A stretch of 64,000 nucleotides of DNA from Bacillota bacterium (GTDB taxonomy: Bacteria > Bacillota > UBA4882 > UBA8346), in contig JAEYRX010000061.1 in the NCBI GenBank assembly GCA_023435225.1, positions 1-64,000 on the forward strand, given 5' to 3'. The notes under the pieces are model-generated. The model saw only the letters and a list, made by a program, of their open reading frames with translations, was not told the origin of the DNA and searched no databases. Shown here one piece after another: positions 43,167 to 53,021 of the stretch. Position 1 is the first letter of the stretch. Each line of letters starts with the position of its first letter. The position numbers and the translations under genes were made by a program.

Positions 43167-43913
43167 TTGATTAAGCAATCCCGTCGATCTCTTGTCAAAA
43201 TCAGTATATTAGGGATTACTTACTTACATCGAAGTAACCCTTTTATCAATGCCTGGCTGGCAGCAAGTTTCCCCGGTTTTGGCAGGTATATGCTTAATCA
43301 GTATGTTCGAGCTACAGTATTAACCTTATCGGAGGTGCTTATTAATACCTTAGCCCATATGAATGAAGCCATTATTTATACTTTTTGCGGCAGATTTGAA
43401 AGGGCAAAAGCCGTGTTAAAACCAGAATGGGCTCTTGGTTATCTTTTAATTTATCTATTTACTATATGGGACAGCTATCGCTCAACTCTAACTCATAACA
43501 AGCTATGCGAGCTGGCGGAATGGGAGAACAAGCCCTTACATCCATTTCTCATACATCCTCTGGGAATGCAATATTTAGAGCAAAGAAATCCACTTATAGG
43601 GGCTATCTATTCATTTTTCTTTCCCGGTTTAGGCCAATTATATAATCATAGGTTCGTTTTGGCATTCTATGCCATGTTTTGGTGGTGGTTTTATGGTATT
43701 TTATCTCATGGTTTTGAGTCGTTTTTTTTATTATTAACCGGCCATCTTCAAAAATCAATTGCTATACTTCAACCGCATTGGTTATTATTTATGCCTTCCG
43801 TTATCGGGGGCTCAATCTATCATGCTTTTGTAACTGCAATACAACATAACCGACTTTTCCGGTTGGAACAACGTCCGAAATCGGTATGGTTAGCGCTACG
43901 GCTTTCGCGGTAG
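43167..43913 (+). CDS. Membrane protein with duplicated PGxGQ/TM2-like unit
   Basis: 248 aa; TTG start behind AAGGG. Two homologous halves: NPFINAWLAASFPGFGRYML (near 23) and NPLIGAIYSFFFPGLGQLYN (near 140), each followed by a membrane segment and a WD/HW-type motif. TM2-like units are of unknown function. Faces away from the ger operon (convergent). Confidence 0.65.
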   Translation: MIKQSRRSLVKISILGITYLHRSNPFINAWLAASFPGFGRYMLNQYVRATVLTLSEVLINTLAHMNEAIIYTFCGRFERAKAVLKPEWALGYLLIYLFTIWDSYRSTLTHNKLCELAEWENKPLHPFLIHPLGMQYLEQRNPLIGAIYSFFFPGLGQLYNHRFVLAFYAMFWWWFYGILSHGFESFFLLLTGHLQKSIAILQPHWLLFMPSVIGGSIYHAFVTAIQHNRLFRLEQRPKSVWLALRLSR

Positions 43914-44167
43914 TAGGTACAAGTATTGGGTTTATTTTAACCTGGGGGCCGATCATCTGGGGTCTAATCTTTGCTTTTATCGCATTTTGTCTCGGATTTA
44001 TCCTTTACTTTTTTATTAAAAAGGGTAGTTACCGACATGTTCCTAAAAAATTGCCGGAAATCGTAGTAATTGTACAATGCTTTGAAGAACAATCAGTTTT
44101 TGTCACCGAGACAATGTGGAAGTTTAATGCATTGACGGTTGGAAAAGTTCAGACAGCTTCAAATTAG
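43886..44167 (+). CDS. Small membrane protein, 93 aa (start uncertain)
   Basis: Two hydrophobic helices (TSIGFILTWGPIIWGLIFAF, FCLGFILYFFIKKG) then a soluble tail. The start overlaps the preceding gene by 28 bp and lacks a ribosome site, so the true start may be different. Unknown function. Confidence 0.45.
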   Translation: MVSATAFAVVGTSIGFILTWGPIIWGLIFAFIAFCLGFILYFFIKKGSYRHVPKKLPEIVVIVQCFEEQSVFVTETMWKFNALTVGKVQTASN

Positions 44168-44186
44168 AAAGTGTTTCATCGGATTT

Positions 44187-45278
44187 TTATTTTTTTTGGA
44201 ATCGAACTCGCGCTACCATCCAAGCAATCAAAAAAGGCGTATAATTCATGAAGATAAAAACCCAGTAATACCTGTTTGTGAAATTGACCATCGTTACTAT
44301 ATCCATTGGTAATCCGGCGATAATCAGGATAATAACGGCTACAACCATTATGAGCCAATTCAGTTTCATTTTTGGCCAAATAAAGTTTAATTCATGACTG
44401 GTGAGATAAATCCCAAGGGTTTCGGCGACATAAAGAAAGGCTAACCAGGTGATTAAAAAAAACAGCCCCGCCTGTTCCAGCAATAGAAAGGGAACATCAA
44501 TCACATGAAAAAATTCTACCGACGGCCAAGCCATTTTGGTAATTACGGTTGGCCCGAATGTTCCGATAATACCGATGGTGGCGAGGAAAAATAATGGAAA
44601 ACAAATACCCAAGGGTATCAACGTTACTTTGAGCATTTCTTTGGAAGCTTTGATGAAGGGGAGATAAAAAATACCGGCTGTGGCGGCAATAAATAAATAG
44701 AGTGAGTCAAACCCGGTGGCTAACCATTGAAACGGCGCGCCGGTTAATATTGGACGGACATAGGTCCAGTCCACCTGGGATAGCCCCAAAAATTGCAGGA
44801 TAAAAATAATGGCTAAGGGTGGAATCAGCATAAATCCGGCTAAGCGGGAAATTGCTTTTATCCCGTGAAGAGCCAGATAAAGGATAATGGCTACAAAAAT
44901 AATCGTTATTAGAATTTGAGGGGTACTTAGAAAAAAATAACTGGAGATCATCAATAGGGATTGTTTAAGCCCTAAAGCGGAGGTCAAGATGACGTGGGCG
45001 ATAAAAAAAAGACTTAAAAATGTCCCGCAATATTTCCCGAGGACCTGCCGATAGATAACCGTAAAGCTTTGGTTCGGAAAAATTCTGGCAAAATCGGCGC
45101 TGATGAAGATGAAAGGCAGAAAAAATATCAGTCCGAGAAGTAATCCCATGTATGTATTATAAGTAAGGTGTTGGGCGATTACTGTCGATAGGAATAAATA
45201 ACCTCCGCCAATGCTGATATGGGTAATGCCGGCAATGATAAAGCTATTGGGAAGTTTGGCTGTTTTTTGGCCGGGCAT
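44187..45278 (-). CDS. Spore germinant receptor permease-like B subunit (second copy)
   Basis: 363 aa, about ten TM helices of the GerAB/APC-type family (FARIFPNQSFTVIYRQVLGKYCG, YVRPILTGAPFQWLATGFDS, FFHVIDVPFLLLEQAGLFFL). Paralogue of the upstream B subunit gene. TAGGAG site. Last gene of the A-C-B-B operon; no D-subunit gene seen. Confidence 0.88.
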   Translation of the reverse strand: MPGQKTAKLPNSFIIAGITHISIGGGYLFLSTVIAQHLTYNTYMGLLLGLIFFLPFIFISADFARIFPNQSFTVIYRQVLGKYCGTFLSLFFIAHVILTSALGLKQSLLMISSYFFLSTPQILITIIFVAIILYLALHGIKAISRLAGFMLIPPLAIIFILQFLGLSQVDWTYVRPILTGAPFQWLATGFDSLYLFIAATAGIFYLPFIKASKEMLKVTLIPLGICFPLFFLATIGIIGTFGPTVITKMAWPSVEFFHVIDVPFLLLEQAGLFFLITWLAFLYVAETLGIYLTSHELNFIWPKMKLNWLIMVVAVIILIIAGLPMDIVTMVNFTNRYYWVFIFMNYTPFLIAWMVARVRFQKK

Positions 45279-45302
45279 AATTTAAAACTCCTAACCTTAC
45301 TT

Positions 45303-46433
45303 TTAAATAAGGGATTTTTTATTTTTAAAGCGCCATCGGGCGATTAACCAAGTACAAGTAAGAAGTGCTAGAAAATAAAAAATAATGGTTTTTTGTAAAG
45401 GAAGTGTGATTTTTCTGAGTTCAATGGTATTGATAGGAATTAAGGCTGAAAAAAAACCGGATATATTTAAGGCCACGATAAACCAATTGCGTTTAACGGT
45501 TGGAAAGATAACACTCAAGTTATGTCCGATAATAAAAAAAACTTGAGTAATCGCCACGAAAAGAGAGGCATACCAGGCAATCAAAAAAAACAGCCCCGCT
45601 TGTTCCAATAAAAGATAAGGATAATCGATTAGGTGAAAGAATTCAACCACCGGCCAGGTTATTTTGATGACAACATCCGGCCCAAAGACGCCGATGACTC
45701 CTAAAAGCGACAGAAAGAATAATGGAAAGATGACTGCGAAAGAATATAAACCTACTTTAGCGACATTTTTAGGTTCGCGAATAAAGGGCATATACAAGGC
45801 GATTGATGCCCCGGGTAGGACCGCAAAAGCTAAATCCAGTCCATTTAAAAGCCATTTTTCCGGGGGGGCTTGGAGTACCGGTTGCAGATTCAATAAGTTA
45901 ATATTAACTAAGCCGAACAGTTCAAGGCCGAAAATGGTCAAGAGTAGCGGAATCAACATAAATGAGGCCAGCCGACCGATGGAACGAATCCCTTTTAACC
46001 CCATATACAAGGAACCAGCAATAAAGAAAAGAGGAATTAAAAAAATTGGAGTCCTTTTAAAAAAATATGAGAAGACCATGAGATGGGCTTCACGAAAAGA
46101 AAGATTGGAAACCATAATGATAATTAAGAAAAAGACCACCCCGAAAACCCGGCCCCAAAATTTACCGAATACTTTAACCAAAACAGCGGAAAGGGTCAGG
46201 TCCGGAAAAATTCGCGCTAGATTTGCAGCCATCCAAAAAGTTGGCAATATTAAAATCATAGCGGGGATTAATCCCAGATAACTATTGTTTTCTGGTTTTG
46301 TAATTATACTAACAAGGAAGATAAAGCTCCAACCGATCAAGATATGGATATATATTGCCGTAATCATACTATAAGGAACTTTTTCTTCGGTTCGCAAGAG
46401 ATTATCGGCGTTTTTACCTGCATTATTTTTCAT
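45303..46433 (-). CDS. Spore germinant receptor B subunit (first copy)
   Basis: 376 aa GerAB-type permease: ten hydrophobic segments; LARIFPDLTLSAVLVKVFG, PVLQAPPEKWLLNGLDLAF, FFHLIDYPYLLLEQAGLFFL, matching the second copy. Probably recognises a small germinant in the inner spore membrane. 24 bp separate the two B genes. Confidence 0.88.
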   Translation of the reverse strand: MKNNAGKNADNLLRTEEKVPYSMITAIYIHILIGWSFIFLVSIITKPENNSYLGLIPAMILILPTFWMAANLARIFPDLTLSAVLVKVFGKFWGRVFGVVFFLIIIMVSNLSFREAHLMVFSYFFKRTPIFLIPLFFIAGSLYMGLKGIRSIGRLASFMLIPLLLTIFGLELFGLVNINLLNLQPVLQAPPEKWLLNGLDLAFAVLPGASIALYMPFIREPKNVAKVGLYSFAVIFPLFFLSLLGVIGVFGPDVVIKITWPVVEFFHLIDYPYLLLEQAGLFFLIAWYASLFVAITQVFFIIGHNLSVIFPTVKRNWFIVALNISGFFSALIPINTIELRKITLPLQKTIIFYFLALLTCTWLIARWRFKNKKSLI

Positions 46434-46468
46434 GTTAATATTAATATCCTCACCGAGTTATTGGTCAC

Positions 46469-47599
46469 TTATTGTAGGACTCCTAATCTCTCAATAAATA
46501 CCTTTACCCTTACTTGAAATTCAGAGCGCCGGTATTCTTGCGGCCATTTCGTAAGTAAGAAATGTTTTGGTTGTTGTATCCGAAAATGATTGCCCAGATC
46601 AAGGGGATCGCTTTGTAATGCTTGTAACTTACGGAATAACTCCAAATATTTGCGTTCAAGGTGACGGGAGCTCTTTATTTCCAATTGCCGGAGTTCCCGC
46701 TTACTTAGAGGTGATTGATAGCCACCGAGTTCTCCAATGAAAGCATTTACTTTTAGATCCAGCTTAAACAGGGGATGGCCCGGGTAGGATACTTTAAGTT
46801 TTTTCTTACCGGTAGCCACTTGAAAAGTTATTGGAACTGAGCGGTCTATGGGAATTACTAAACGATTTTCTTTCTTTACATATCGTAGCATTCCAAATAG
46901 AGTGGTCTCATCCCGATCCAGCTCTCCTACCATCCGTTCACCCTGGAAAACCGCCATCCCTAGTAGTTTTATGGTTGTATTCTCATCACTGAGTGTTATG
47001 ATCGGAACGAGTGGGTCTTGGAGTGGGTCAAAAATATTCCGAAATAACTCCCACTGTTTGACGCCAAAGATCTGGTTCGCCCGGTTGGAGAAGAACCACC
47101 GGATGTTTTGGCCGTTGGTCTCTTGCTGCGGCCAATCGATTTTTAATAACTCCAGGGCGGTGGGCCTGGCAATCGCTATAAAGGCGCTGGGAGGAAAGGT
47201 AGGCATCCGGGTAAAGAAATCAAGCGCCGGTTTTAATCCTCTTTTAGCCAAGTCTTCCCCAAAAATGACCGTCCGGCACTGGCCGACAAAAATTGTATTT
47301 ACATCGCGATTTTGAATATCAATCAGCGCCGGAAATAATCCTTGAGCTGAGGCGGATCGAAGGATAAAATTTTTTTGATCGGTTTGATTTCCTTGTTGTT
47401 GTCTCGCCTGGTTGACTAACGGCATTCTGAAAGTCACCAGCATTTTTCCGCCGGAATCGGCATCGATTCCAATGGGACTGACAATCATCCGCCGGTCAAT
47501 ATCTTCAGTGTCAAAACAACCCGATATCAGAGTGAGCCCCAGAATAAGCGACCAAAGGACGGGATGGCAAAACCGGCTTTGCTTGTTATATTGTTTCAT
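46469..47599 (-). CDS. Spore germinant receptor C subunit (lipoprotein)
   Basis: 376 aa GerAC family. Signal peptide with lipobox LISGC (Cys near 28), then DTEDIDRRMIVSPIGID, GQCRTVIFGEDLAKRG, and the C-terminal domain with KRELRQLEIKSSRHLE. Lipid-modified subunit of the receptor. Overlaps gerA 3' end by 4 bp, indicating translational coupling. Confidence 0.9.
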   Translation of the reverse strand: MKQYNKQSRFCHPVLWSLILGLTLISGCFDTEDIDRRMIVSPIGIDADSGGKMLVTFRMPLVNQARQQQGNQTDQKNFILRSASAQGLFPALIDIQNRDVNTIFVGQCRTVIFGEDLAKRGLKPALDFFTRMPTFPPSAFIAIARPTALELLKIDWPQQETNGQNIRWFFSNRANQIFGVKQWELFRNIFDPLQDPLVPIITLSDENTTIKLLGMAVFQGERMVGELDRDETTLFGMLRYVKKENRLVIPIDRSVPITFQVATGKKKLKVSYPGHPLFKLDLKVNAFIGELGGYQSPLSKRELRQLEIKSSRHLERKYLELFRKLQALQSDPLDLGNHFRIQQPKHFLLTKWPQEYRRSEFQVRVKVFIERLGVLQ

Positions 47600-49014
47600 T
47601 CTTCGTTTTCATCCTCGTTTTCGGTATTGGCCATCCGCTGCTGATCGGTAGGTCGGTATGTCTTGGGCCGAGTGAAACGCATCCAAAGAGGCTGGCGAAA
47701 TACGGCGTCACGCAACTCTTTCGGCTGAAGCGGCGCCCAGGGAGCTAAGTAGGAAGTGCCGAAAGAGGTGAGAGTAGCGGCATGGGCCAAGATCAAGATA
47801 CCGACTAGAGTTAAGCCGACAATTCCCAAAAAGGCCGCTCCAAAGATCATTAAAAATTTAAAGACCCGCCATGGGATACCCACCGAAAAACTTGGGGCGC
47901 TAAAAGAAGCAATACCCCCGATGGTTACAACCACTAAAGTAGCTCCGGAAACCAGGTTGGTCTGAATCGCAGCTAAAGCAAGCGCCAGTCCCACCGCTGT
48001 CCCCAAGGTCAGACTGATGTTCTTCGGTAAGCGTAAACCGGCTTCCCTGAAAACTTCCAACATGATCTCCAATAATAAAACTTCGATAAATATAGGGTAC
48101 GGTATTCCCCGGCGGCTTTCAGCGATGGAAAAAGCGAAACTGGTAGGCAGCAGCTCCGGATTGCTTGAAGCGAGCGCCACATAAAGCCCGGAGAAGGCCA
48201 CGGCTAAATTATTTCCTAATATTCGAAAGAAGCGCAGAAAACTGCCTAGATAAAAACTGAAATAATAATCTTCCGGGCTTTGGTACAGTTCGTTAACGGT
48301 AGTCGGCACAATCAAGGCGTAAGGGCTTTTATCCACCATGATGGCCACCCGGCCTTCCAGAACCGCCGCCGCTACCTTATCTGTTCTTTCGGTGCTTTGG
48401 ATTATTGGGAAAATGGTCAGCCGGTTATCGGTTATTAATTGTTCCAGATAACCGCTTTCTATAACTCCGTCAATTTGAATCGCTGAAATGCGCCGTTTAA
48501 CTTCGTTAACCATTTTAGGAGCGGCGATATCGCTGATATATAATACCCGAACCGCAGTTTTGGTCCGGACACCGACAGTCATTTCGTCAACCCGGAATTT
48601 GGGATCGTGAATCCAGCGACGGATCATGGCCGTATTCACCGAAATCGTCTCGGTAAAACCCTCGCGCGGCCCCCGAATCATTGGTTCGCTGATGGGTTCC
48701 TCAATCGGTCGCAACTGCCAGCCGGGGAGAGAAATAGTATAAAAAGACGGTTTTTTGGCTTGACGAATGATGAGCGCATGACCTTGGGGCAACGAGTCCA
48801 CAGCGGTTTTGAGGTCCGCAACTTCTTGAAAAGTGGCCGGGGAGTCGTTGAGTAATAGACGGATTTTATCTTCGTGGACCAAGCCCTCGTAATAAAGAAT
48901 GGCTGTTTCGCCGTTATTGGACGTTACTTCTTTCAAATCCGCCGGGGTTCCGAGATAGTCCCGGATATTTATCAATGTATCTTGTAAATTGGTTCCTAGC
49001 AAGCTATTATCCAT
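47596..49014 (-). CDS. Spore germinant receptor A subunit
   Basis: 472 aa GerAA family: large N-terminal cytoplasmic region, EPMIRGPREGFTETISVN, SGYLEQLITDN, FSIAESRRGIPYPIFIEV, five or six C-terminal TM segments, then a charged tail. First gene of the operon A-C-B-B. The ribosome site GGAG is rather far from the ATG, so a start a few codons on is possible. Confidence 0.93.
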   Translation of the reverse strand: MDNSLLGTNLQDTLINIRDYLGTPADLKEVTSNNGETAILYYEGLVHEDKIRLLLNDSPATFQEVADLKTAVDSLPQGHALIIRQAKKPSFYTISLPGWQLRPIEEPISEPMIRGPREGFTETISVNTAMIRRWIHDPKFRVDEMTVGVRTKTAVRVLYISDIAAPKMVNEVKRRISAIQIDGVIESGYLEQLITDNRLTIFPIIQSTERTDKVAAAVLEGRVAIMVDKSPYALIVPTTVNELYQSPEDYYFSFYLGSFLRFFRILGNNLAVAFSGLYVALASSNPELLPTSFAFSIAESRRGIPYPIFIEVLLLEIMLEVFREAGLRLPKNISLTLGTAVGLALALAAIQTNLVSGATLVVVTIGGIASFSAPSFSVGIPWRVFKFLMIFGAAFLGIVGLTLVGILILAHAATLTSFGTSYLAPWAPLQPKELRDAVFRQPLWMRFTRPKTYRPTDQQRMANTENEDENEE

Positions 49015-49387
49015 TAGATCCGGTTAGCTCCTTAAAGTATAAAACATTGACCCTTCCCGACTTATTTCTACTTTGCTAAAGTTAGCTTTTTAAGAAAAGG
49101 GATAGGGTCGCTTTGAGGCCTAAAATCAGATCCCTTGCCCTTGTAAAAAGAGTAACCACCATCCTTCGCAGTCAATTGTTTGAAAGATCAACAATGTCCA
49201 GCTAATACCTTTTTAGGCTAGAACCATGGATGGCCGATAATTCTTTGGCAATATAAGTATTACCGTTATTTGTAAAAGCAATACACCATAATTTAGACTG
49301 ATGAAATTTCCTGCTCCTGCCCTGGGTGATGAAGGACACTTTAAATTTAGAATAGTAATACCAAGTTCATATTCCCAATTAAGTTTT
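49015..49387. other. 373-bp intergenic region between ger operon and paralog array
   Basis: A GGGATAGGGTCGC and GATCCCTTGCCC pair may form a stem. A short open frame overlapping the next gene is not credited. Otherwise nothing clear. Confidence 0.4.
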
Positions 49388-50230
49388 TTAAGCTTGGTCA
49401 AACAGTTTATCAAGGAAATAAATAAATAAATAAATACTAAGAATCGAAAATACTGAAACTGGAATCAACCAACCCGGCTTAAAAATCATCAAGTGAAAAT
49501 AATATCCGAAGTAATGAGCAGCTAAAAGCAACAGAGCGATTGTCGCCTTCCACCACCAGCTAATTTTTAAAAAATAGAGCGCTATAATCGTCCCTCCCAC
49601 CACCAAATGATAGATGCTGGCAATGGGAGTGATTTTTGAGCCTTCTACCGCATAGAAATTTTCCCCAAAGGCAAAAATTTTCGAAAGCCTAAAAATCCAT
49701 AACAGATGCGCATGCAGAGTAATTAACCCTAAGAAAATATAAATGTAGCGCCAAATGCGACTAATCTGTTTTATGCTGCCGGTATAGATTTTTTTAACCA
49801 TCCAAAAAAGTATCAGCAGGCCCACAATGGTCATCCAAGTCCGATACCAGTTGTGTTTATAAATGCCCAGTTTTATAAATAACTCTTCAATAAGGCCGTA
49901 CGCTCCGGCAAAAATAATATACCAGTAATATTTAAGATTATAAACAGCAATCAATAAAGCCGTAGCGGCTATGGAAAACTGCGAGAATAAATTAGCCGCG
50001 ACCGAATCGTCATAGGGGGAACTTGGAATAATCTTTGGGAAATATTGATAAGCATTAAAACTGGCAAAAACGGACAATTCGATGGCAAAGGCTAATCCGG
50101 CCACAGTTAGATATAAAGCTAACACCAGCTTGGGTTTTTGGACTTTTGTAAAAATGAAGATGAGTTCAAATGCGGTTGCTATCCCCAAGAGGATAAACCA
50201 GATTGTATTGCTCCAAAATGATGAAGGCAT
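49388..50230 (-). CDS. Polytopic membrane protein of the array, member 1
   Basis: 280 aa, seven to eight hydrophobic helices. Shares with the three following members the opening FWSNTIWFILLG, FNAYQYFPKI, LFSQFSIAATALLI, NLKYYWYIIFA, YGLIEELFIKLGIYKHNWY, RTWMTIVGL and a C-terminal FLDKLFD. No family recognised by me. Sits on the opposite strand to members 2-4 and downstream of the ger operon direction. AAAGGAAAG site. Confidence 0.6.
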   Translation of the reverse strand: MPSSFWSNTIWFILLGIATAFELIFIFTKVQKPKLVLALYLTVAGLAFAIELSVFASFNAYQYFPKIIPSSPYDDSVAANLFSQFSIAATALLIAVYNLKYYWYIIFAGAYGLIEELFIKLGIYKHNWYRTWMTIVGLLILFWMVKKIYTGSIKQISRIWRYIYIFLGLITLHAHLLWIFRLSKIFAFGENFYAVEGSKITPIASIYHLVVGGTIIALYFLKISWWWKATIALLLLAAHYFGYYFHLMIFKPGWLIPVSVFSILSIYLFIYFLDKLFDQA

Positions 50231-50468
50231 CAGCTTTCCTTTAATAATTTTTAAGTTTTGTAGTTATTTTTAATTTTCCCAATCAGAGACATTTTTATTT
50301 TTAATGAGCATGGTTCTCTTAAAACTCCCGCAGTAATTGTTTCTCGGGATTAAATAGGTGAAAGTGGGGAGAATGGTTTAATTATTAATAAGGGGTCAAT
50401 TATATAACGTTTGGAGGCTAATATTTGTGTTTTTGGAGAAACTTCAGATTTAGGACAGAATTTTTTCC

Positions 50469-50975
50469 ATGGGGGATAGTTATTTGCATATCGCTGTTAT
50501 CTTATTTACAATTTTTGCGGCATGGCGCTGGGGAGATTGGAAAAATTGGCGCAAATACCAATCGACCATGCTTTTTATTATCGTTGGCGTCTTAATCTAT
50601 CTTTACATTTATAAAAATAAATCGTTATGGGATTTGGGAAACCATATTTTCGGTGCTACTCTAACAGAACTCTTATATGCTTTTATCGTGTTGCCATTGA
50701 CGGTTTTGCTCCTATTAACCGACTATCCGGATAGTTTTAAAGGACAACTCTATCGCATCGGTAAATTCATGGTTATTTATTCAATAATGGAGTTAATTTA
50801 CTGGAAAACAGGTTTTATTGATTATGATAACGGTTGGAATATCTGGTTATCAATTGGTTGGAATTGTATGATGTTTCCGCTACTGGTTTTACATTATAAA
50901 AAGCCATTATATGCTTATCTTGTCTCCGCAGTGGGATTGACTATTTTTCTACATCTTTTTCCAGTGAAAATGTAA
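50469..50975 (+). CDS. CBO0543-family membrane protein
   Basis: 168 aa, five hydrophobic helices. Signature residues of this sporeformer family: GDWKNWRKYQSTMLFIIVG, NGWNIWLSIGWNCMMFPLLVLHYKKPL. Function unknown. ATG 50469 lacks a ribosome site; TTG 50484 after GGGGGAT is a possible start. Confidence 0.75.
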   Translation: MGDSYLHIAVILFTIFAAWRWGDWKNWRKYQSTMLFIIVGVLIYLYIYKNKSLWDLGNHIFGATLTELLYAFIVLPLTVLLLLTDYPDSFKGQLYRIGKFMVIYSIMELIYWKTGFIDYDNGWNIWLSIGWNCMMFPLLVLHYKKPLYAYLVSAVGLTIFLHLFPVKM

Positions 50976-51036
50976 AGTTTTTATTTGGGGAAAGATAGGG
51001 ACAATTACCGTTTTTTGAATGATAGGAGATTTGTAT

Positions 51037-51921
51037 ATGAACTATTTTTGGACCAATACCATTTGGTTTATTCTTTTAGGCGTTACTACAATAATAGAGG
51101 TTGCTTATTTCCTTATCAAATCTAAAAATCGAACATTGACGGTGGCCTTTTATCTGGCGGTTTCGGGAATGGTTTTTCTAATTGAAATGGGATTATTTGG
51201 ATTTTTTAGAGCTTATGATTATTACCCTAAGATATTTCATCAGATTTCCCAACTAGATGACAACCTGGCAGGCAATGTTTTCTCACAATTTTCCCTTGCG
51301 GCTTCCGCCCTCCTGATCTGTGTTTTAAATCTAAAGTATTATTGGTATTTAATAATTGCTTTGCTTTATGGCGCTATTGAACAGCTGTTTTTATATTTAG
51401 GCATTTATACACAACATTGGTATCATACTTGGATGACGGTTGCGGGTCTTATTTTATTATTCATTATAGTTAAACTAGCATACAATAAAGTCTTTACGGG
51501 TCGTCCGAGGCGTATTTTTAAGTATATTCTCATGTATTTCACCGTATTTGCTCCCCATACCGATCTCATTAGTTGGCCTTTTCGATTAGTCGGGGGGGTT
51601 CCGACATTTAATGAAAGAATACTTACCAATCCGGTAATCAGCGGTGAACTTCTATTTGGCATTAGTTTTAATGTGCTTACCAATACGATATTAATTGCTT
51701 ATTTTCTGAGATTTAAATGGTGGGGTCATTCAATGGTAATATTGGCTTTATATCTATTTTATTATATGGCCTATCGCTTCAATTATATTATCTACAAAGA
51801 CATAGGCCTATCGATGTTGTTCGCTACTTTGGAAATTTTCGGGATGTATTTGTGGGTCTTTGTTTTTGATCGACTATACGATAACCATTTAGAAAAGAAA
51901 AGGCAACCATTTGAGGAATGA
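51037..51921 (+). CDS. Polytopic membrane protein of the array, member 2
   Basis: 294 aa, seven to eight TM helices. Closely similar to member 3 (YFWTNTIWFILLGVTTII, RAYDYYPKIFHQIS, DDNLAGNVFSQFSLAASALLI, NLKYYWYLIIALLYG, LGIYTQHWYHTWMT). Aromatic-rich extracytoplasmic loops and a C-terminal FDRLYDN. Start at 51037 follows AGGAG. Unknown function. Confidence 0.65.
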   Translation: MNYFWTNTIWFILLGVTTIIEVAYFLIKSKNRTLTVAFYLAVSGMVFLIEMGLFGFFRAYDYYPKIFHQISQLDDNLAGNVFSQFSLAASALLICVLNLKYYWYLIIALLYGAIEQLFLYLGIYTQHWYHTWMTVAGLILLFIIVKLAYNKVFTGRPRRIFKYILMYFTVFAPHTDLISWPFRLVGGVPTFNERILTNPVISGELLFGISFNVLTNTILIAYFLRFKWWGHSMVILALYLFYYMAYRFNYIIYKDIGLSMLFATLEIFGMYLWVFVFDRLYDNHLEKKRQPFEE

Positions 51922-52139
51922 TTCCCCAGATTATAGTATTTAATAAGTTGATGTGCCAACCCCTTAGTTTACTCTCTAGTATTATTTCCATTAACTTAAC
52001 CTTTATTTATAGAAACATTGTCTTCTTACAGAGCAGAAAAACTTTGCCACGACGACAGAAAAAATTAATAATAAATATTGGATGGTATAATCTTATCCCG
52101 GTAAGGAAATGTTTTAAATATAAACGAGGGTAATAATAT

Positions 52140-52997
52140 ATGCCTACTACTTTTTGGACTCATACGATTTGGTTTATCCTTTTGGGAATTACCACCATCA
52201 TTCAAGTTGTCTATATTATGGTAAAAGCCGAAAATCGCAGGCTGATGTTTACTTTTTACTTAACCGTATCCGGAATGGTTTATTTAATGGAAGTATTCTT
52301 ATTTGGCATTCTCAGAGCTTATGATTATTACCCGATGATATTTCATCAGATATCAGCATTAGATGACAGTCTTGCCGGCAATATTTTCTCCCAGTTTTCC
52401 CTTGCGGCGTCCGCCCTTCTGATTTCATTTTTAAATCTCAAGTATTACTGGTACATAATTATTGCTTTAGCGTATGGCGGAATTGAAGAATTGTTTTTGT
52501 TCTTAGGCATTTATAAGCATCATTGGTATCAAACTTGGATGACGGTTGTCGGTCTTGTTTTACTATTTATTATTATTAAAATAATGTATAATAATGTTTT
52601 TGGCGCACGCGCGCAGGAGCGCCCGGGGCGAATTTTTAAATACATACTTATATATTTCGCGGTTGTGGTTCCGTTTATCTTTCTAAGTTGGCCATTCAGG
52701 TTATTCGAGATCTTGACATTCAGTCTAAATAAACTTCCAAATCCCATCATCAGCGGTATGCTTCTATTCGCCATCAATTATAGTGTGCTCACAAATATAA
52801 TCATGCCTTTATTTTTTCTGAAAGCCAAATGGTGGTGGAATGGGATCATCATTTTGTTCTTGTATATAGCCTACTATATTGCGGGTATGTTCAATTATAT
52901 TGAAAGTAAAAATATAGGAATATTGATGTTGTTTGCTACGCTCCAAATTTTCGGGACGTATTTATTTGTATATATTTTTGACAGGTTATACGACTAA
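52140..52997 (+). CDS. Polytopic membrane protein of the array, member 3
   Basis: 285 aa. The closest relative of member 2 (RAYDYYPMIFHQISALDD, NIFSQFSLAASALLI, IYKHHWYQTWMTVVGL). A short linker insert GARAQERPG differs. Ends IFDRLYD. GAGGG site. Confidence 0.65.
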   Translation: MPTTFWTHTIWFILLGITTIIQVVYIMVKAENRRLMFTFYLTVSGMVYLMEVFLFGILRAYDYYPMIFHQISALDDSLAGNIFSQFSLAASALLISFLNLKYYWYIIIALAYGGIEELFLFLGIYKHHWYQTWMTVVGLVLLFIIIKIMYNNVFGARAQERPGRIFKYILIYFAVVVPFIFLSWPFRLFEILTFSLNKLPNPIISGMLLFAINYSVLTNIIMPLFFLKAKWWWNGIIILFLYIAYYIAGMFNYIESKNIGILMLFATLQIFGTYLFVYIFDRLYD

Positions 52998-53021
52998 TTT
53001 TCTAACTAAAGGATTAAATTT

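Noticed and set aside
49213..49413. Minus-strand 66-aa frame overlapping the end of array member 1
   Set aside because: No start signals and partly inside a real gene in another frame.
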